The notes under the pieces were generated by a model. It was not told the DNA's origin. It searched no databases and saw only the letters and a list, made by a program, of their open reading frames with translations. Positions 26,843 to 36,074 of a stretch of DNA of 64,000 nt are shown here, piece by piece. The number at the start of each line of letters is the position of its first letter. The stretch's first letter is position 1. The DNA is from Paralysiella testudinis (GTDB lineage: Bacteria > Pseudomonadota > Gammaproteobacteria > Burkholderiales > Neisseriaceae). The stretch is from the NCBI RefSeq assembly GCF_016894345.1, contig NZ_CP069798.1, forward strand, positions 2,827,248 through 2,891,247, in the 5' to 3' direction. Position numbers and translations under genes: made by a program.

Positions 26843-26884
26843 AAGGCTGCCTGAAAACCCTATTGGCTTTTTCAGGCAGCCTTC
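26843..26884. terminator. DUS-pair terminator after the cupin gene
   Basis: GAAGGCTGCCTGAAAA and TTTTTCAGGCAGCCTTC form a stem of about 16 bp with a short loop. Confidence 0.85.
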
Positions 26885-26998
26885 TTAACTTATAACCATA
26901 AACCATCATAGCACACCAGATTTTGGCAAAGTGGTGCGTGGGCCGCATCGACACTTGCTCGCGCATACCCCGCCCGCTGCCGCCGAATCCGCCAACCA

Positions 26999-27865
26999 TT
27001 ATTTGCTGCCGGCTTTTACCTTTTTCAAAATATGCGCATAGCCTTGGTGCCTGATTCTGGCGTTTTTGGAAACATATTCCGCCCTATTATCCCTGGCCCG
27101 ATGCGCCTCACATCTTCTTTCGTTTTTGGTCAGCACTTCAAACGTATCCACATCCGCCACATCCGCCAACCGCCCGTTAAACCAAATGCCGTGGCCGTCT
27201 TTGGCAAACAGCCGGTCTATCACGGCAAACGTAGCCGCATCGGCTGCGATTTTTCCGGCATAGAAATAAACGCTGTTTTTATCTTTGGCATAAATCTCAT
27301 TCAACACTTGAAACGTAGCCACATCGACATCTCTGAGCGCAATAAAGCAGCCGTCATGGTCAAAATTAAAGCCGGACACCTTGGTATTGTAAACAGGGTA
27401 GTCATACAAATCTTTATCATCTTTAAAATAATAAAAAATCCGGTTTTCGCTTTGATAATGATGGGCAGAGAGCGGTTGCAGCCGCCGGTAAAAACCTTCA
27501 GCGCAATTCCACCAAGCCGCCTTATCACCATGATTTTGCGCAAGATAGCGCTTGATTGGCTCGGTTTCCTGCGTCATATTGATAACGTTGCAATATTCAA
27601 TAAAATGCCCGTTGTAGTGATACAGATTTTGCAGGTCGGCAAAATAATCACCGCTGATGGTGGCCGGCAGAAAAAACAGATTATCCATATCGGCCGCTGC
27701 AAAAATCTGCAAGCCCTCCCCGCTGCCGCTCAGCGCATAAACAGCATGTGCATCTTTGGCCAAGCAGTGGGACACCACTTCAAAAGAAGCATAATCCGCA
27801 CCGGGCACCTTGGCCGGCTTATAGAAATTTTTTATTTTCCTCCGGAAAAGACACTTACAGTTCAT
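26999..27865 (-). CDS. DKNYY-domain protein
   Basis: The product is 288 aa. It carries repeats of the DKNYY type (an aromatic-rich motif following K-D-K/D-G): CLAKDAHAVYALSGSG, YAKDKNSVYFYAGKIAADAA, FAKDGHGIWFNGRLADVADV and IFYYFKDDKDLYDY. No signal peptide or membrane segment is seen. The function of the family is unknown. Base composition is more AT-rich than its neighbours, in keeping with an accessory gene. The start MNCKCLF at 27865 was chosen; a start 6 codons upstream is open. It stands alone between the cupin gene and uvrB. Confidence 0.7.
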   Translation of the reverse strand: MNCKCLFRRKIKNFYKPAKVPGADYASFEVVSHCLAKDAHAVYALSGSGEGLQIFAAADMDNLFFLPATISGDYFADLQNLYHYNGHFIEYCNVINMTQETEPIKRYLAQNHGDKAAWWNCAEGFYRRLQPLSAHHYQSENRIFYYFKDDKDLYDYPVYNTKVSGFNFDHDGCFIALRDVDVATFQVLNEIYAKDKNSVYFYAGKIAADAATFAVIDRLFAKDGHGIWFNGRLADVADVDTFEVLTKNERRCEAHRARDNRAEYVSKNARIRHQGYAHILKKVKAGSK

Positions 27866-28014
27866 TTTCAGCCGCTGCAACAATCTTTTTAGAAACTGGC
27901 CCCAATACCGTGCACTGTGAAATCAATAATTTTAATGATTCCTTATTATTCATTAGGATACCCATTTTTATTAAGATTTCCCTTTTCCAGAATTAATGTT
28001 TTTTCAGGCAGCCT

Positions 28015-30048
28015 TCACTCCCCCACCGCCCCAAACAACAACCCTTCCTTAATTCCCCGAATCTGATCACGGATTACCGCGGCTTCTTCAAACTGCAAAT
28101 CCCGTGCGGCGGCTTGCATGGCTTTTTCCAGTTTGGCGATTTCTTTGATAGCGTCTTCTTCGTTGTGGATGGCATTCACTTTTACTTTGCCGCGGCCTTT
28201 GCCTTTGCCGCGTTTGCCGTTGTCTTCGCCGTATACGCCGTCAATAATGTCTTTCACTTTTTTCACGATTTGCTGCGGGGCGATGTTGTGCTCGGCGTTG
28301 AAGGCGATTTGTTTGTCGCGGCGGCGGTCGGTTTCGTCGATGGCGGCTTTCATGGAATCGGTGATTTTGTCGGCGTATAAAATGGCCAAGCCGTTTACAT
28401 TGCGCGCGGCGCGGCCGATGGTTTGGATGAGGCTGCGGTGGCTGCGCAAAAAGCCTTCTTTGTCGGCATCGAGAATGGCCACCAGCGATACTTCGGGAAT
28501 ATCCAAACCTTCGCGCAAGAGGTTGATGCCCACCAGCACGTCAAACAGCCCCAAGCGCAAATCGCGGATGATTTCCACGCGCTCTACGGTGTCGATGTCG
28601 CTGTGCAGATAGCGCACTTTCACGCCCAATTCGCTGTAGTAATCGGTGAGCTGCTCGGCCATGCGTTTGGTGAGCGTGGTAACGAGTACGCGCTCGCCTT
28701 TGTCTTTGCGGATGTTGATTTCGCTGAGCAAGTCGTCTACTTGGGTGCCCACGGGGCGGATTTCGATAAGCGGGTCGACAAGGCCGGTGGGGCGCACCAC
28801 TTGCTCCACCACTTGGCCTGCGTGTTCGGCTTCGTATTTGGCCGGGGTGGCAGACACAAAGATGGTTTGCGGCATGATGCGCTCGAATTCGGGGAATTTG
28901 AGCGGGCGGTTGTCGCGCGCGGAAGGCAGCCTGAAGCCGTAGTCGACCAAGTTTTGTTTGCGGGCGGCATCGCCTTTATACATGCCGCCCACTTGGGTAA
29001 CGGTAACGTGGCTTTCGTCGATAAACATAATCGCGTTTTTGGGCAGGTAGTCCATCAGCGTGGGCGGCGGCTCGCCTTCGGGCTTGCCGGAAAAGTGGCG
29101 GCTGTAGTTTTCAATGCCTTTGCAAAAGCCCATTTCATAGAGCATTTCCAAGTCGAAACGGGTGCGCTGCTCGATGCGCTGCGCTTCCACGGCGCGGCCT
29201 TCGCGGGTGTAAAAGGCGATGCGCTCGGCCAGCTCCAGCTTGATGGCTTCGCAGGCGCGCAATACGGTGTCGCGCGGGGTAACATAGTGGCTGGAAGGGA
29301 ATACGGTGTAGCGCCCCACGCGCTGGTGCAGGCTGCCGGTGAGCGGGTCGAACAATTGCATGCGGTCAACTTCGTCGTCAAACAGGCTGATACGCACGGC
29401 CACTTCGGCGTTTTCCGCCGGAAACACATCAATCACATCGCCGCGCACACGGAAGGTGCCGCGGGCAAAGTCCATATCGCCGCGCTCGTATTGCATTGCC
29501 ACCAGCCGCGCAATCACTTCGCGCTGGTCGATTTTCTGGCCTTCTTTCAGGTGCAGAATCATTTGGTGGTATTCGTTAGGGTCGCCAATACCGTAGATGG
29601 CCGACACGGTGGCCACAATCACCACATCCGGGCGCTGCATTAGGTTTTTGGTGGCGGAGAGGCGCATTTGCTCGATGTGCTCGTTGATGCTGGAGTCTTT
29701 TTCGATAAACAAATCGCGGCTGGGCACATAGGCTTCGGGCTGGTAGTAATCATAGTAAGACACAAAATATTCCACCGCATTTTCGGGGAAAAATTCGCGC
29801 ATTTCGGCATAAAGCTGCGCCGCCAGCGTTTTGTTGTGCGCCATGATGATGGCCGGGCGGCCGCTTTGGGCAATCACATTGGCCATGGTGTAGGTTTTGC
29901 CGGAGCCGGTTACGCCCAAGAGCGTTTGATAAGCCAGGCCGTCGTCCAGCCCTTCGAGCAGGCCGGCAATGGCGGTGGGCTGGTCGCCCGCAGGTGGAAA
30001 CGGGCGGTGTAGTTTAAAGGGCGAATCGGGGTATTGGATGATGTCCAT
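28015..30048 (-). CDS. uvrB: excinuclease ABC subunit B
   Basis: UvrB is the damage-verifying helicase-like subunit of nucleotide excision repair; it receives DNA from UvrA and recruits UvrC. The product is 677 aa (E. coli 673). It has Walker [21 protein letters not shown], the beta-hairpin region [20 protein letters not shown], helicase motifs [40 protein letters not shown] and [12 protein letters not shown], and a C-terminal UVR motif ([20 protein letters not shown]). The start at [11 protein letters not shown] was chosen. A DUS lies just after the stop. Confidence 0.97.
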   Translation of the reverse strand: MDIIQYPDSPFKLHRPFPPAGDQPTAIAGLLEGLDDGLAYQTLLGVTGSGKTYTMANVIAQSGRPAIIMAHNKTLAAQLYAEMREFFPENAVEYFVSYYDYYQPEAYVPSRDLFIEKDSSINEHIEQMRLSATKNLMQRPDVVIVATVSAIYGIGDPNEYHQMILHLKEGQKIDQREVIARLVAMQYERGDMDFARGTFRVRGDVIDVFPAENAEVAVRISLFDDEVDRMQLFDPLTGSLHQRVGRYTVFPSSHYVTPRDTVLRACEAIKLELAERIAFYTREGRAVEAQRIEQRTRFDLEMLYEMGFCKGIENYSRHFSGKPEGEPPPTLMDYLPKNAIMFIDESHVTVTQVGGMYKGDAARKQNLVDYGFRLPSARDNRPLKFPEFERIMPQTIFVSATPAKYEAEHAGQVVEQVVRPTGLVDPLIEIRPVGTQVDDLLSEINIRKDKGERVLVTTLTKRMAEQLTDYYSELGVKVRYLHSDIDTVERVEIIRDLRLGLFDVLVGINLLREGLDIPEVSLVAILDADKEGFLRSHRSLIQTIGRAARNVNGLAILYADKITDSMKAAIDETDRRRDKQIAFNAEHNIAPQQIVKKVKDIIDGVYGEDNGKRGKGKGRGKVKVNAIHNEEDAIKEIAKLEKAMQAAARDLQFEEAAVIRDQIRGIKEGLLFGAVGE

Positions 30049-30173
30049 GTTTGGGCTTTGCAAGGCGGGTAATCAGTATAGGGCTGCCTGAAAATGCGGC
30101 AGGGCATAGAAAGCAAATGGCGGCGAATGGGGCGGCAATCAAGGGGTGGGATGGTATCGGCGGCTATTGTTGT

Positions 30174-30200
30174 TTCAGGCAGCCTGTTAGGCTGCCTGAA
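30174..30200. terminator. DUS-pair hairpin upstream of uvrB
   Basis: TTCAGGCAGCCT-GTT-AGGCTGCCTGAA is a perfect 12-bp inverted DUS pair with a 3-base loop. It can end transcription coming from the UnbV fragment. Confidence 0.75.
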
Positions 30201-30213
30201 AGTTTATGTGTAT

Positions 30214-30736
30214 TTAGGGTTGTTGGATGCGGTGATAATGGCCGGTATCCAATTCTACGGTTTGCGGCTCGCCACGGCCACACCAGCGGATGCTGAGGCG
30301 AGCCGTTGACGCGGTATCGGTGCCAAGGCCGAACAGCAAGCGGCGGTCGCCTTGGGCGGCCAGCCCGTTGTTGGCATACACTTCGCGGTGTTGGGCGTGG
30401 CCGCCGTGGGCGGGCAGCAGGGTGACTTTGGTGCCGAGGGCATCGCGGTTGCAGCTGCGGCTGTTGCCCACCAAGTCCAGCCCCAGCCAAGCGGCGGCTT
30501 GGCTGTCGTTGCGGTAGAGCGAAGGCGGGGCGGTCATGTGGGTAATCAGCACGTCCAGATCGCCATCGTTATCAAAATCGGCCAGCGCCACGCCGCGCGA
30601 GGTGCCGGTGCGGGTGAGCCCTACTTGTTCGGCTACATCAACAAAATAATCGCCTTGGTTGAGATAAACGCGGTTGGCTTCGTTGCCGAAAATACAGCGG
30701 CCGCGCACATCGGCCCAGCGGTCGGCATAAACGACA
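30214..30736 (-). pseudogene. UnbV/FG-GAP (ASPIC) protein, 5'-truncated
   Basis: Only the last 170 codons or so remain. NRVYLNQGDYFVDVAEQVGL and GVALADFDNDGDLDVLITHM are an FG-GAP/VCBS repeat with a Ca-binding DxDxDGD loop. GLDLVGNSRSCNRDALGTKV, HREVYANNGLAAQGDRRLLF and LSIRWCGRGEPQTVEL form the ASPIC/UnbV domain. Such proteins are normally secreted and much longer. The 5' part is replaced at about 30730 by a phage protease fragment on the same strand, so the gene has lost its start and signal peptide. Confidence 0.75.
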
Positions 30737-31196
30737 CTTCGCGGATGGTGCAATCGCGCATAATCAGCATCGGGCCGCTTACTTCGTGGCCGTTTACTGT
30801 TGCGGTGGCACCGGAGAGCAGCTCTTCATAACGGGCTGCCTGAACGTATGCCGACATCTCCCACGGAAAGCCCTCATCCGATGCTGCTGCCACCGCTTGT
30901 CCGTGCTCATTGCCCAGCAACGTGCCGCTGGCCAGCAGGCCGTCGGCGGTCACGCTTAATTCGGCCACCCCGGCAATGCGCCCGCCGCTGTGGTCTACCA
31001 GCACGGCGGTTTTGGCTTTGTATTGGATGCCCTCAAAGTCCACCACCATATTGATGTCGCCCAGCACAAACGGGCGGCCACTGTTGGCAATGCCCGAAAA
31101 ACGGCGCGGCTCGGTGGCCACAGTGGCGGCAACAAACGCAACATCGGTGCCGGTGGCGAGCTTGAGATTTAAGGGGGTGGGGTTTGGCGTTTTCAT
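30728..31196 (-). pseudogene. Mu-like phage head protease (gpI/gp32-type), 3'-truncated
   Basis: The frame starts MKTPNPTPLNLKLATGTDVA and keeps about 155 codons. GIQYKAKTAVLVDHSGGRIA, DEGFPWEMSAYVQAARYEEL and RDCTIREVSFMPT resemble the N-terminal half of Mu-type prohead proteases, where the xREVSFVPTGA turn is common. After PT the homology ends and the sequence switches to the UnbV gene in another frame. Its place after the MuF-like toxin agrees with Mu gene order. It is non-functional. Confidence 0.65.
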
Positions 31197-31250
31197 GTTG
31201 CACATTGTGCCGGGCAAAAACGCGTGTGGTGTCTTGGCGGATGTCAGTAC

Positions 31251-31283
31251 AAAAAAAGCCCCGAAAAAGAGATTTTCGGGGGC
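31251..31283 (-). terminator. intrinsic terminator within the prophage remnant
   Basis: On the minus strand GCCCCCGAAAA - loop - TTTTCGGGGC is followed by a run of T (31257-31251). Confidence 0.75.
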
Positions 31284-31437
31284 GGGAGTGTTTTGTGATT
31301 GTGCGTGCGATGCCAAACCATGTTTAAACCATGTTTAAACTCGCGTCAGATTGCGTTGCAGTGGGTGGGTAATACCTAACCATACCTCACGGCTTAAAAC
31401 GGCTTACAGGGCGATTTTGGCGGGTTTTGAAAAAGAC
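31284..31437. other. short non-coding stretch in the prophage remnant
   Basis: It holds the direct repeat AAACCATGTTT twice in a row near 31317-31339, containing the palindrome GTTTAAAC. No gene is recognised. Confidence 0.4.
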
Positions 31438-31462
31438 AAACCCCGCCGGGGTGGCGGGGTTG
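31438..31462 (-). terminator. terminator after the probable immunity gene
   Basis: AACCCCGCC-GGGGT-GGCGGGGTT is a perfect 9-bp stem, followed on the minus strand by TTGTCTTTTT. Confidence 0.8.
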
Positions 31463-31486
31463 GATTTAATTTGGTGCTGTTGGGTT

Positions 31487-31810
31487 TCAGGCAGCCTGTT
31501 GTTGCCGGTAGCGGGGGTCGGATTGCAAGGCTGCCTGTAATGCTGCCTGGTAGGGTTTGACCAACTCAAGTTCTTGGCAGGCCTGCATGATTAAATCATA
31601 TACCGGCATAAAATAGGCGGCCGACAAACCGGTTATTGATAACACATCCCAGTTACTATATTCAAATTCTTCGGCGTAGTCGGGTGCAACATCAGGCAAG
31701 TGATGCAACAGGTAATCAAATAGTGCAGCAGCAGTTGCCTTGCTGCCCAAAAATACCTGCACCAAGTCCCCATTTTCTCTCCGCACAAACAATTCGCTTG
31801 GTATGCTCAT
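31487..31810 (-). CDS. small acidic protein, probable immunity protein for the MuF-type toxin tip
   Basis: The product is 107 aa, MSIPSELFVRRENGDLVQVF to QSDPRYRQQQAA, mostly acidic (LPDVAPDYAEEFEYSNWDVL), cytoplasmic, with no recognised domain. Its ATG overlaps the stop of the chimeric toxin gene by 4 bases (ATGA), so the two are translationally coupled. It is followed by a strong terminator, which makes it the end of the transcript. Small acidic proteins encoded directly after toxin tips are usually immunity proteins; that role is inferred from position. A DUS lies at the 3' end of the gene. Confidence 0.6.
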   Translation of the reverse strand: MSIPSELFVRRENGDLVQVFLGSKATAAALFDYLLHHLPDVAPDYAEEFEYSNWDVLSITGLSAAYFMPVYDLIMQACQELELVKPYQAALQAALQSDPRYRQQQAA

Positions 31811-33957
31811 GATGATTCACTCACTATCAATTTGATTTGATTCTGTTGTTCTTTGGTCAAGGATAACACATACGACAATAAACGAGCACGATTTTCAGTA
31901 TTTAGGTGGCGCAAATCAAGTGGCACAATGTCGGATTTAAGCAAATGTAGTTGGATTCTGCGCTGTTTGTCTTTCCATCCATCAGTAGTATGCGCAAAAA
32001 AGCGGTTAAGATTATGGATGCTCTTTGTATCATCAATATCTGCAGTAAACATAAAATCCAGTGTCTGCCATTGCTTTTTGGGCAACTTATTATCTGTTAT
32101 ATAGTAATCAGGCTTGCCATATTTATTCCCGACACCATCGTATGGTTGCAAACGTACACCGAATGCTTGTTCCCACTGTGCGGCCGCAATAGCCTCATGT
32201 TCACGCAGCAAATTATCTCCATGTGCACTCATCAACCGTGCCACTTCGTTTCGTTGCGCAGTTGATGGCAGTGTGGTCAACTCCAGTGTTGGCGGCATCT
32301 GCAAGCGGTTTTCTAACCACACTTCACGCGCCGCTACCATTTTGTCTAGCGCATCCGCATTATGGCGCTCGCCAAATAATGCTTCCAGCGCCCCCACCGG
32401 GTCGTTTTGATATTCGCTGTCAAATGTGGTGTGGCCGTCACGCGCGCGTATTTTCATCAGCGCCAACACGTCGCGGGCCGCCCAAGAAGTGTGTGCGCCT
32501 TGTTTCATTTCGATTTTGTGCGCCTGATAAAATGCATCGGCTACCGATTCGCCATCATTGCGATAAAGCTCTTCCCATTTTTCCCACAGCACCATATTGT
32601 CCGGCCATTGCAGCATGGCTTTAAATTTGATGCTGCGCCAAAACGGGTTTTTAAGTGTACGCGACAGCACACTGTCGTAATGCAAGATAGTGCCGATATA
32701 CACCACATCGTATTTCTGCCCCACACCGCCCAAAGGCAGCACCGTTTTTTTCAGCCAAGCCTCGGTTTTGTCGCGTTGTTCGGGGTTGCGCACCTGTTCG
32801 TCGTTTTCAATATCATCCAATACAGTCAAATCAGGCCGGTATGGTCCGTGGCGCAAACCACGAAGTTTTTTGCCGGAGCCTGCCACCTGCACTTTGATGT
32901 CGTTGGCCGTCACAATCGTACCTGCCTGCCATACACGGCCTTGCCCTGCGGCATCAGGAAAGTCGGTTTTAAAACGCGGGTTAAATTCCAGCTCGGCCTT
33001 AATCGCTTCCAGCATCGGGTAGGCTTGGTCGATACTGTCCATCACAATCACGCAATAATGCTTTTGGCCGGTCACAATACAATAAAGCGTAAACAGCTGC
33101 GTCACCTGTGTAGACTTACCCTCACCACGCGGCGCCCCGATGGCTTCGGGGCAGCCTTCCGGTGCGCGCAACACTTCAGGCAGCCGCTTGAATAAATACC
33201 GGTGCAGCTCGGATTTTTCCGCCGAACGGATATAATGCGGAAAGTAGGTGCTAACGAAATATTCGTAGCCGCCTACCGCCACTTCTGCTGCCTTGGGTGT
33301 TTCAGCTGCTTGCAACACAGCCATAGATGCTTTAGCTTGTGTTTTCAAATCCGCCATATCCAGCACCATGCCGCCAAGATTAAGGCGGGTGTCTTGCTGC
33401 TCGATATAGCGCACCGGCCGGGCGGCTTCCACGGTGTCCGCTTTTTTGCCCAAGCGCTTAAGCTGCGCATCCACCCGTTTTTCCTTGGCCTGTTCGCGCA
33501 CCGATACCGGCATATAGTCGGTATTGTTGCCGTTCCATTCCGCCGTACACACCGGGCGGCCGCAATCGTCGTAAATCCACACCGTTTCGGCGTTGTGGAT
33601 GTCGTAAGCCACCCGCACCAAATCGCCGTGATACTCTTGTAGCGCCTTACTGAAGTAATGGTTGTTGGCAAACCGCACCCGCCCGCGCTCCACCGTGCAC
33701 AACACTTGCGGCATAAACAACATATGCTTTTCTTCAGGCAGCACCGGCACCGTTTTGGCACCCTCGCTTATCTTCAGCGCCCATATTTCATTCGGCGTCA
33801 TATGCTCACGGCGCTTGCCACCTTTACCGCCTTTGCCGTCAACTTCGATAAAAGGCCAGCTTTCACGCTTTACCTTGTCCCCAATACCCACTTTTGTTTT
33901 AGGTAAACAAGTAAGCTCAAGTGCAACTAATTCGGCCACAGAGTAATGTGTTTTCAT
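31807..33957 (-). CDS. chimeric prophage protein: MuA HTH + MuA C-terminal part + large terminase + MuF-type toxin tip
   Basis: The product is 716 aa. Residues 1-52 (HYSVAELVALELTCLPKTKV, GDKVKRESWPFIEVDGKGG) match the Mu-type DNA-binding domain at the start of MuA. Residues 55-182 (TPNEIWALK, GRVRFANNHYFSKALQEYHG, VRVAYDIHNAETVWIYDDCG) match the MuA C-terminal region; the DDE catalytic core between them is missing. Residues about 200-530 are a Mu-like large terminase with Walker A GAPRGEGKST (274-283), Walker B DLTVLDDIEND (376-386) and FDSEYQNDP near the nuclease domain, which is cut short. Residues about 590-716 (NKYGKPDYYI, LDFMFTADIDDTKSIHNLNR, HLLKSDIVPLDLRHLNTENR) resemble the RNase-like tips of MuF phage toxins. 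All junctions are in frame. It overlaps ner and the next gene by 4 bases each. Confidence 0.7.
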   Translation of the reverse strand: MKTHYSVAELVALELTCLPKTKVGIGDKVKRESWPFIEVDGKGGKGGKRREHMTPNEIWALKISEGAKTVPVLPEEKHMLFMPQVLCTVERGRVRFANNHYFSKALQEYHGDLVRVAYDIHNAETVWIYDDCGRPVCTAEWNGNNTDYMPVSVREQAKEKRVDAQLKRLGKKADTVEAARPVRYIEQQDTRLNLGGMVLDMADLKTQAKASMAVLQAAETPKAAEVAVGGYEYFVSTYFPHYIRSAEKSELHRYLFKRLPEVLRAPEGCPEAIGAPRGEGKSTQVTQLFTLYCIVTGQKHYCVIVMDSIDQAYPMLEAIKAELEFNPRFKTDFPDAAGQGRVWQAGTIVTANDIKVQVAGSGKKLRGLRHGPYRPDLTVLDDIENDEQVRNPEQRDKTEAWLKKTVLPLGGVGQKYDVVYIGTILHYDSVLSRTLKNPFWRSIKFKAMLQWPDNMVLWEKWEELYRNDGESVADAFYQAHKIEMKQGAHTSWAARDVLALMKIRARDGHTTFDSEYQNDPVGALEALFGERHNADALDKMVAAREVWLENRLQMPPTLELTTLPSTAQRNEVARLMSAHGDNLLREHEAIAAAQWEQAFGVRLQPYDGVGNKYGKPDYYITDNKLPKKQWQTLDFMFTADIDDTKSIHNLNRFFAHTTDGWKDKQRRIQLHLLKSDIVPLDLRHLNTENRARLLSYVLSLTKEQQNQIKLIVSESS

Positions 33958-34202
33958 GTGACACCATCCTCATACAAATACCGGTAACGTGGCCTGATTC
34001 GCTTACCATCCTTAGTCCACCTATCTGGCCATAATTCAAACAGCGGTTTTTTCATCACTTTGGCAATTGCTCGCTCCCCAGATAGGCTAGGGCTTCGCAA
34101 TGCCAAGCGCACCGCCGATTCACCAACTTTTGCCTCTCTCGCCACATCAGCCAACGTATAGCCAGCCATTCGCAGCTTTGCCTTAATCAATTCCGGATGC
34201 AT
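33954..34202 (-). CDS. ner: Ner/Nlp-type phage regulator
   Basis: The product is 82 aa. MHPELIKAKLRMAGYTLADV, AREAKVGESAVRLALRSPS and ERAIAKVMKKPLFELWPDRW match Ner/Nlp (SfsB) DNA-binding proteins, which in Mu limit early transcription. A strong ribosome site AGGAGAGG precedes the ATG. The stop overlaps the chimeric gene by 4 bases, as expected for ner followed by gene A. The gene is intact, so the early promoter may still be under control. Confidence 0.85.
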   Translation of the reverse strand: MHPELIKAKLRMAGYTLADVAREAKVGESAVRLALRSPSLSGERAIAKVMKKPLFELWPDRWTKDGKRIRPRYRYLYEDGVT

Positions 34203-34411
34203 AACCCCTCTCCTAAAAAATCACTTAATCGGCCATCCGGCCAAACCGGACGGCCTATTAAATAATCTCCTCCCTGCGGAACCAATAATCCGCATTTCTT
34301 GGCTTTTTTCCAAATTGTTAAAGAGCAGTAGCAAATCAGGTACAATTATTTAAAGTTCTTATTTGCCAGTTTTAAACATAGTAAAGAAGTAAGAATACAA
34401 AGCAAATAAAC
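34203..34411. promoter_or_regulatory. prophage control region between ner and the repressor remnant
   Basis: It holds a hairpin GGCCATCCGG/CCGGACGGCC (about 34230-34254) and an AT-rich part with repeated half-sites, TTATTTGC near 34361 and GCAAATAA near 34402, plus GCAAAT near 34332. These could be repressor/Ner operators around the divergent early promoters. IS481 copy 2 begins at 34412 and cuts this region from the repressor gene. Confidence 0.45.
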
Positions 34412-35420
34412 TGTTTAGTCCCTGAATTTTATGGAGTATCATTACCCCAATTAAAAGAGACCGACTTATGGCAAGCATATTGCATGGTAACGCCAAGACT
34501 ACGCCTAGAATCAGAAAAGAAATACAAGAGTCTGAAGAGAGCATCGCAGCGTTAGCTAAAAATACAATATTAATTTCAAAACCGTTCTCTACTGGAAACA
34601 CGCAGATTCGGTCGAAGATAAAAAGTCCGGCCCCAAAACCCGCCCCAGCGTGTTGACCGAATCGGAGCAGCAGGCAATCTGTACCGTCCGGCGACATCTG
34701 CGGCTGTCATTGGACGAGCTGTATATCATCTTCAAGCCCAATATTCCAAAGCTGAGCCGCTCCAATCTGCACCGGTGCTTGCAACATCACGGATTGTCGC
34801 GCTTACCCAAGAATGAATCCGATGGCCAAAAGGTAAAAAACATTCAAACAATATCCGGTTGGCTTTGTCCATATCGACATCACCGAGGTGCGTTGTGAAA
34901 CCGGCAAGCTGTACCTGTTTGTCGCCATCGACCGCAAAACCAAATATGTTTATGCAGAACTTCATCCGCGTATGACGCAGAAAACCGCCGTTTCTTTTCT
35001 GCGCAACCTACAACAAGATTGTGTGTTTAAAATCACCCATATCCTAACGGACAACGGTGCGCAGTTTACCCTACAACTTGCTGAGCCAAGCACAACGGCC
35101 TGATAAGGAGCATCCGTTTGACGAGCTTTGCCGGCATTTGGGCATTGAGCACCGTACCACGAAATTCCGTCATCCATGGACGAACGGGCAGGTGGAGATT
35201 ACCAACAAGATGCTGAAAGAGGTAACGGTCAAACGCTTCCACTATGAGCATCCTGACGAACTTAAACGGCACTTGATGGTATTTTTGCTGTATTACAACC
35301 ATCAACGCCCCTTACGGTCGTTGAAGTACAAAACGCCTTGGCAGGCTTTGGAAGATTGCTATAATCTAGAGCCTGAATTGTTTCGTGAAAATCCATTCCA
35401 GAAGATTATGGGTCTTAACA
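34412..35420 (+). mobile_element. IS481-family insertion sequence, copy 2
   Basis: The element is 1009 bp, nearly identical to copy 1 but in inverted orientation, with ends TGTTTAGTCCC and GGGTCTTAACA. It contains one extra C compared with copy 1 (TTTACCCTACAAC against TTTACCTACAAC). There is no clear target duplication. It has replaced or separated the 5' end of the prophage repressor gene. Confidence 0.85.
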
Positions 35421-35425
35421 CTTAG
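34468..35425 (+). pseudogene. IS481-family transposase, three frameshifts
   Basis: It carries the same two homopolymer frameshifts as copy 1 and a third from the extra C after LTDNGAQFT, so the integrase core is broken as well. The pieces are 34468-34656, 34650-34898, 34888-35103 and 35057-35425. As in copy 1, the stop comes from the flank just outside the IS. Confidence 0.85.
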
Positions 35426-36029
35426 CCTGATTGAGGAAACCGGGCTGCCTGAAACAGAAGCAGTACCGGTAGGCAATGCGATTGCCGGGCGATCAGTGTC
35501 GCAACGAAGTGCAGAAGGCCCCATGCAAGACGTACCTTATATGATGCAGCCCATGGTGGCGGGCTATGATGATTGGGCTGCCGAACAAAACCCGCAGAAA
35601 ATCGTGCCTGTGCGTTACCACGTCAATGTATTCGGCAGCGCGGGCAGCGGCTATGAGCTGTTTGAAGACGCCGCCACCGAAGCCATGTGGTTTCGCGCCT
35701 CGTTCTTTGAATACTTGGAAACATCCCCGCAAAAATGCTTCTGCACCCGCGTAAAAGGCGACAGCATGCACCCCACACTGATTGATAGGGGCACCGTGCT
35801 ATGGCAAATGGCCAACCGCTACACCGCCGAAGGCATCTACTTATTCCGCCAAGTCAACGAACTGCGCATCAAACGCCTGCAAATGGTCAACAGCCACACC
35901 ATCCGCATCATCAGCGACAACGCAGATAAAGGCATTTACCCCACCACACTGCTGAATTTATCCGAGCTGCAAGAACACGAGTTTGAAATATACGGCCGCT
36001 ACCTCTGGAATTGCGGCATCGCCCGCTAA
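35421..36029 (+). pseudogene. S24-type phage repressor (Mu c-like), N-terminal HTH lost
   Basis: About 200 codons remain. VPVRYHVNVFGSAGSGYELF, CFCTRVKGDSMHPTLIDRGT (the S24 serine motif GDSM), ANRYTAEGIYLFRQVNELRI and IRIISDNADKGIYPTTLLN make up the LexA-like self-cleavage/dimerisation domain of phage repressors. The DNA-binding N terminus expected upstream is absent and replaced by IS481. The gene faces away from ner, the normal Mu arrangement. It contains a near-DUS. The product is unlikely to bind operators. Confidence 0.75.
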
Positions 36030-36074
36030 GCTGAACCATAAATAATCAGTTTCCAATCACTTTAAGACAAAAAA

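Noticed and set aside
34412..35420. Programmed frameshifting as explanation for the IS481 frames
   Set aside because: The first junction needs a -1 shift and the second +1, and copy 2 has a further +1; decay of a shared ancestor is simpler.
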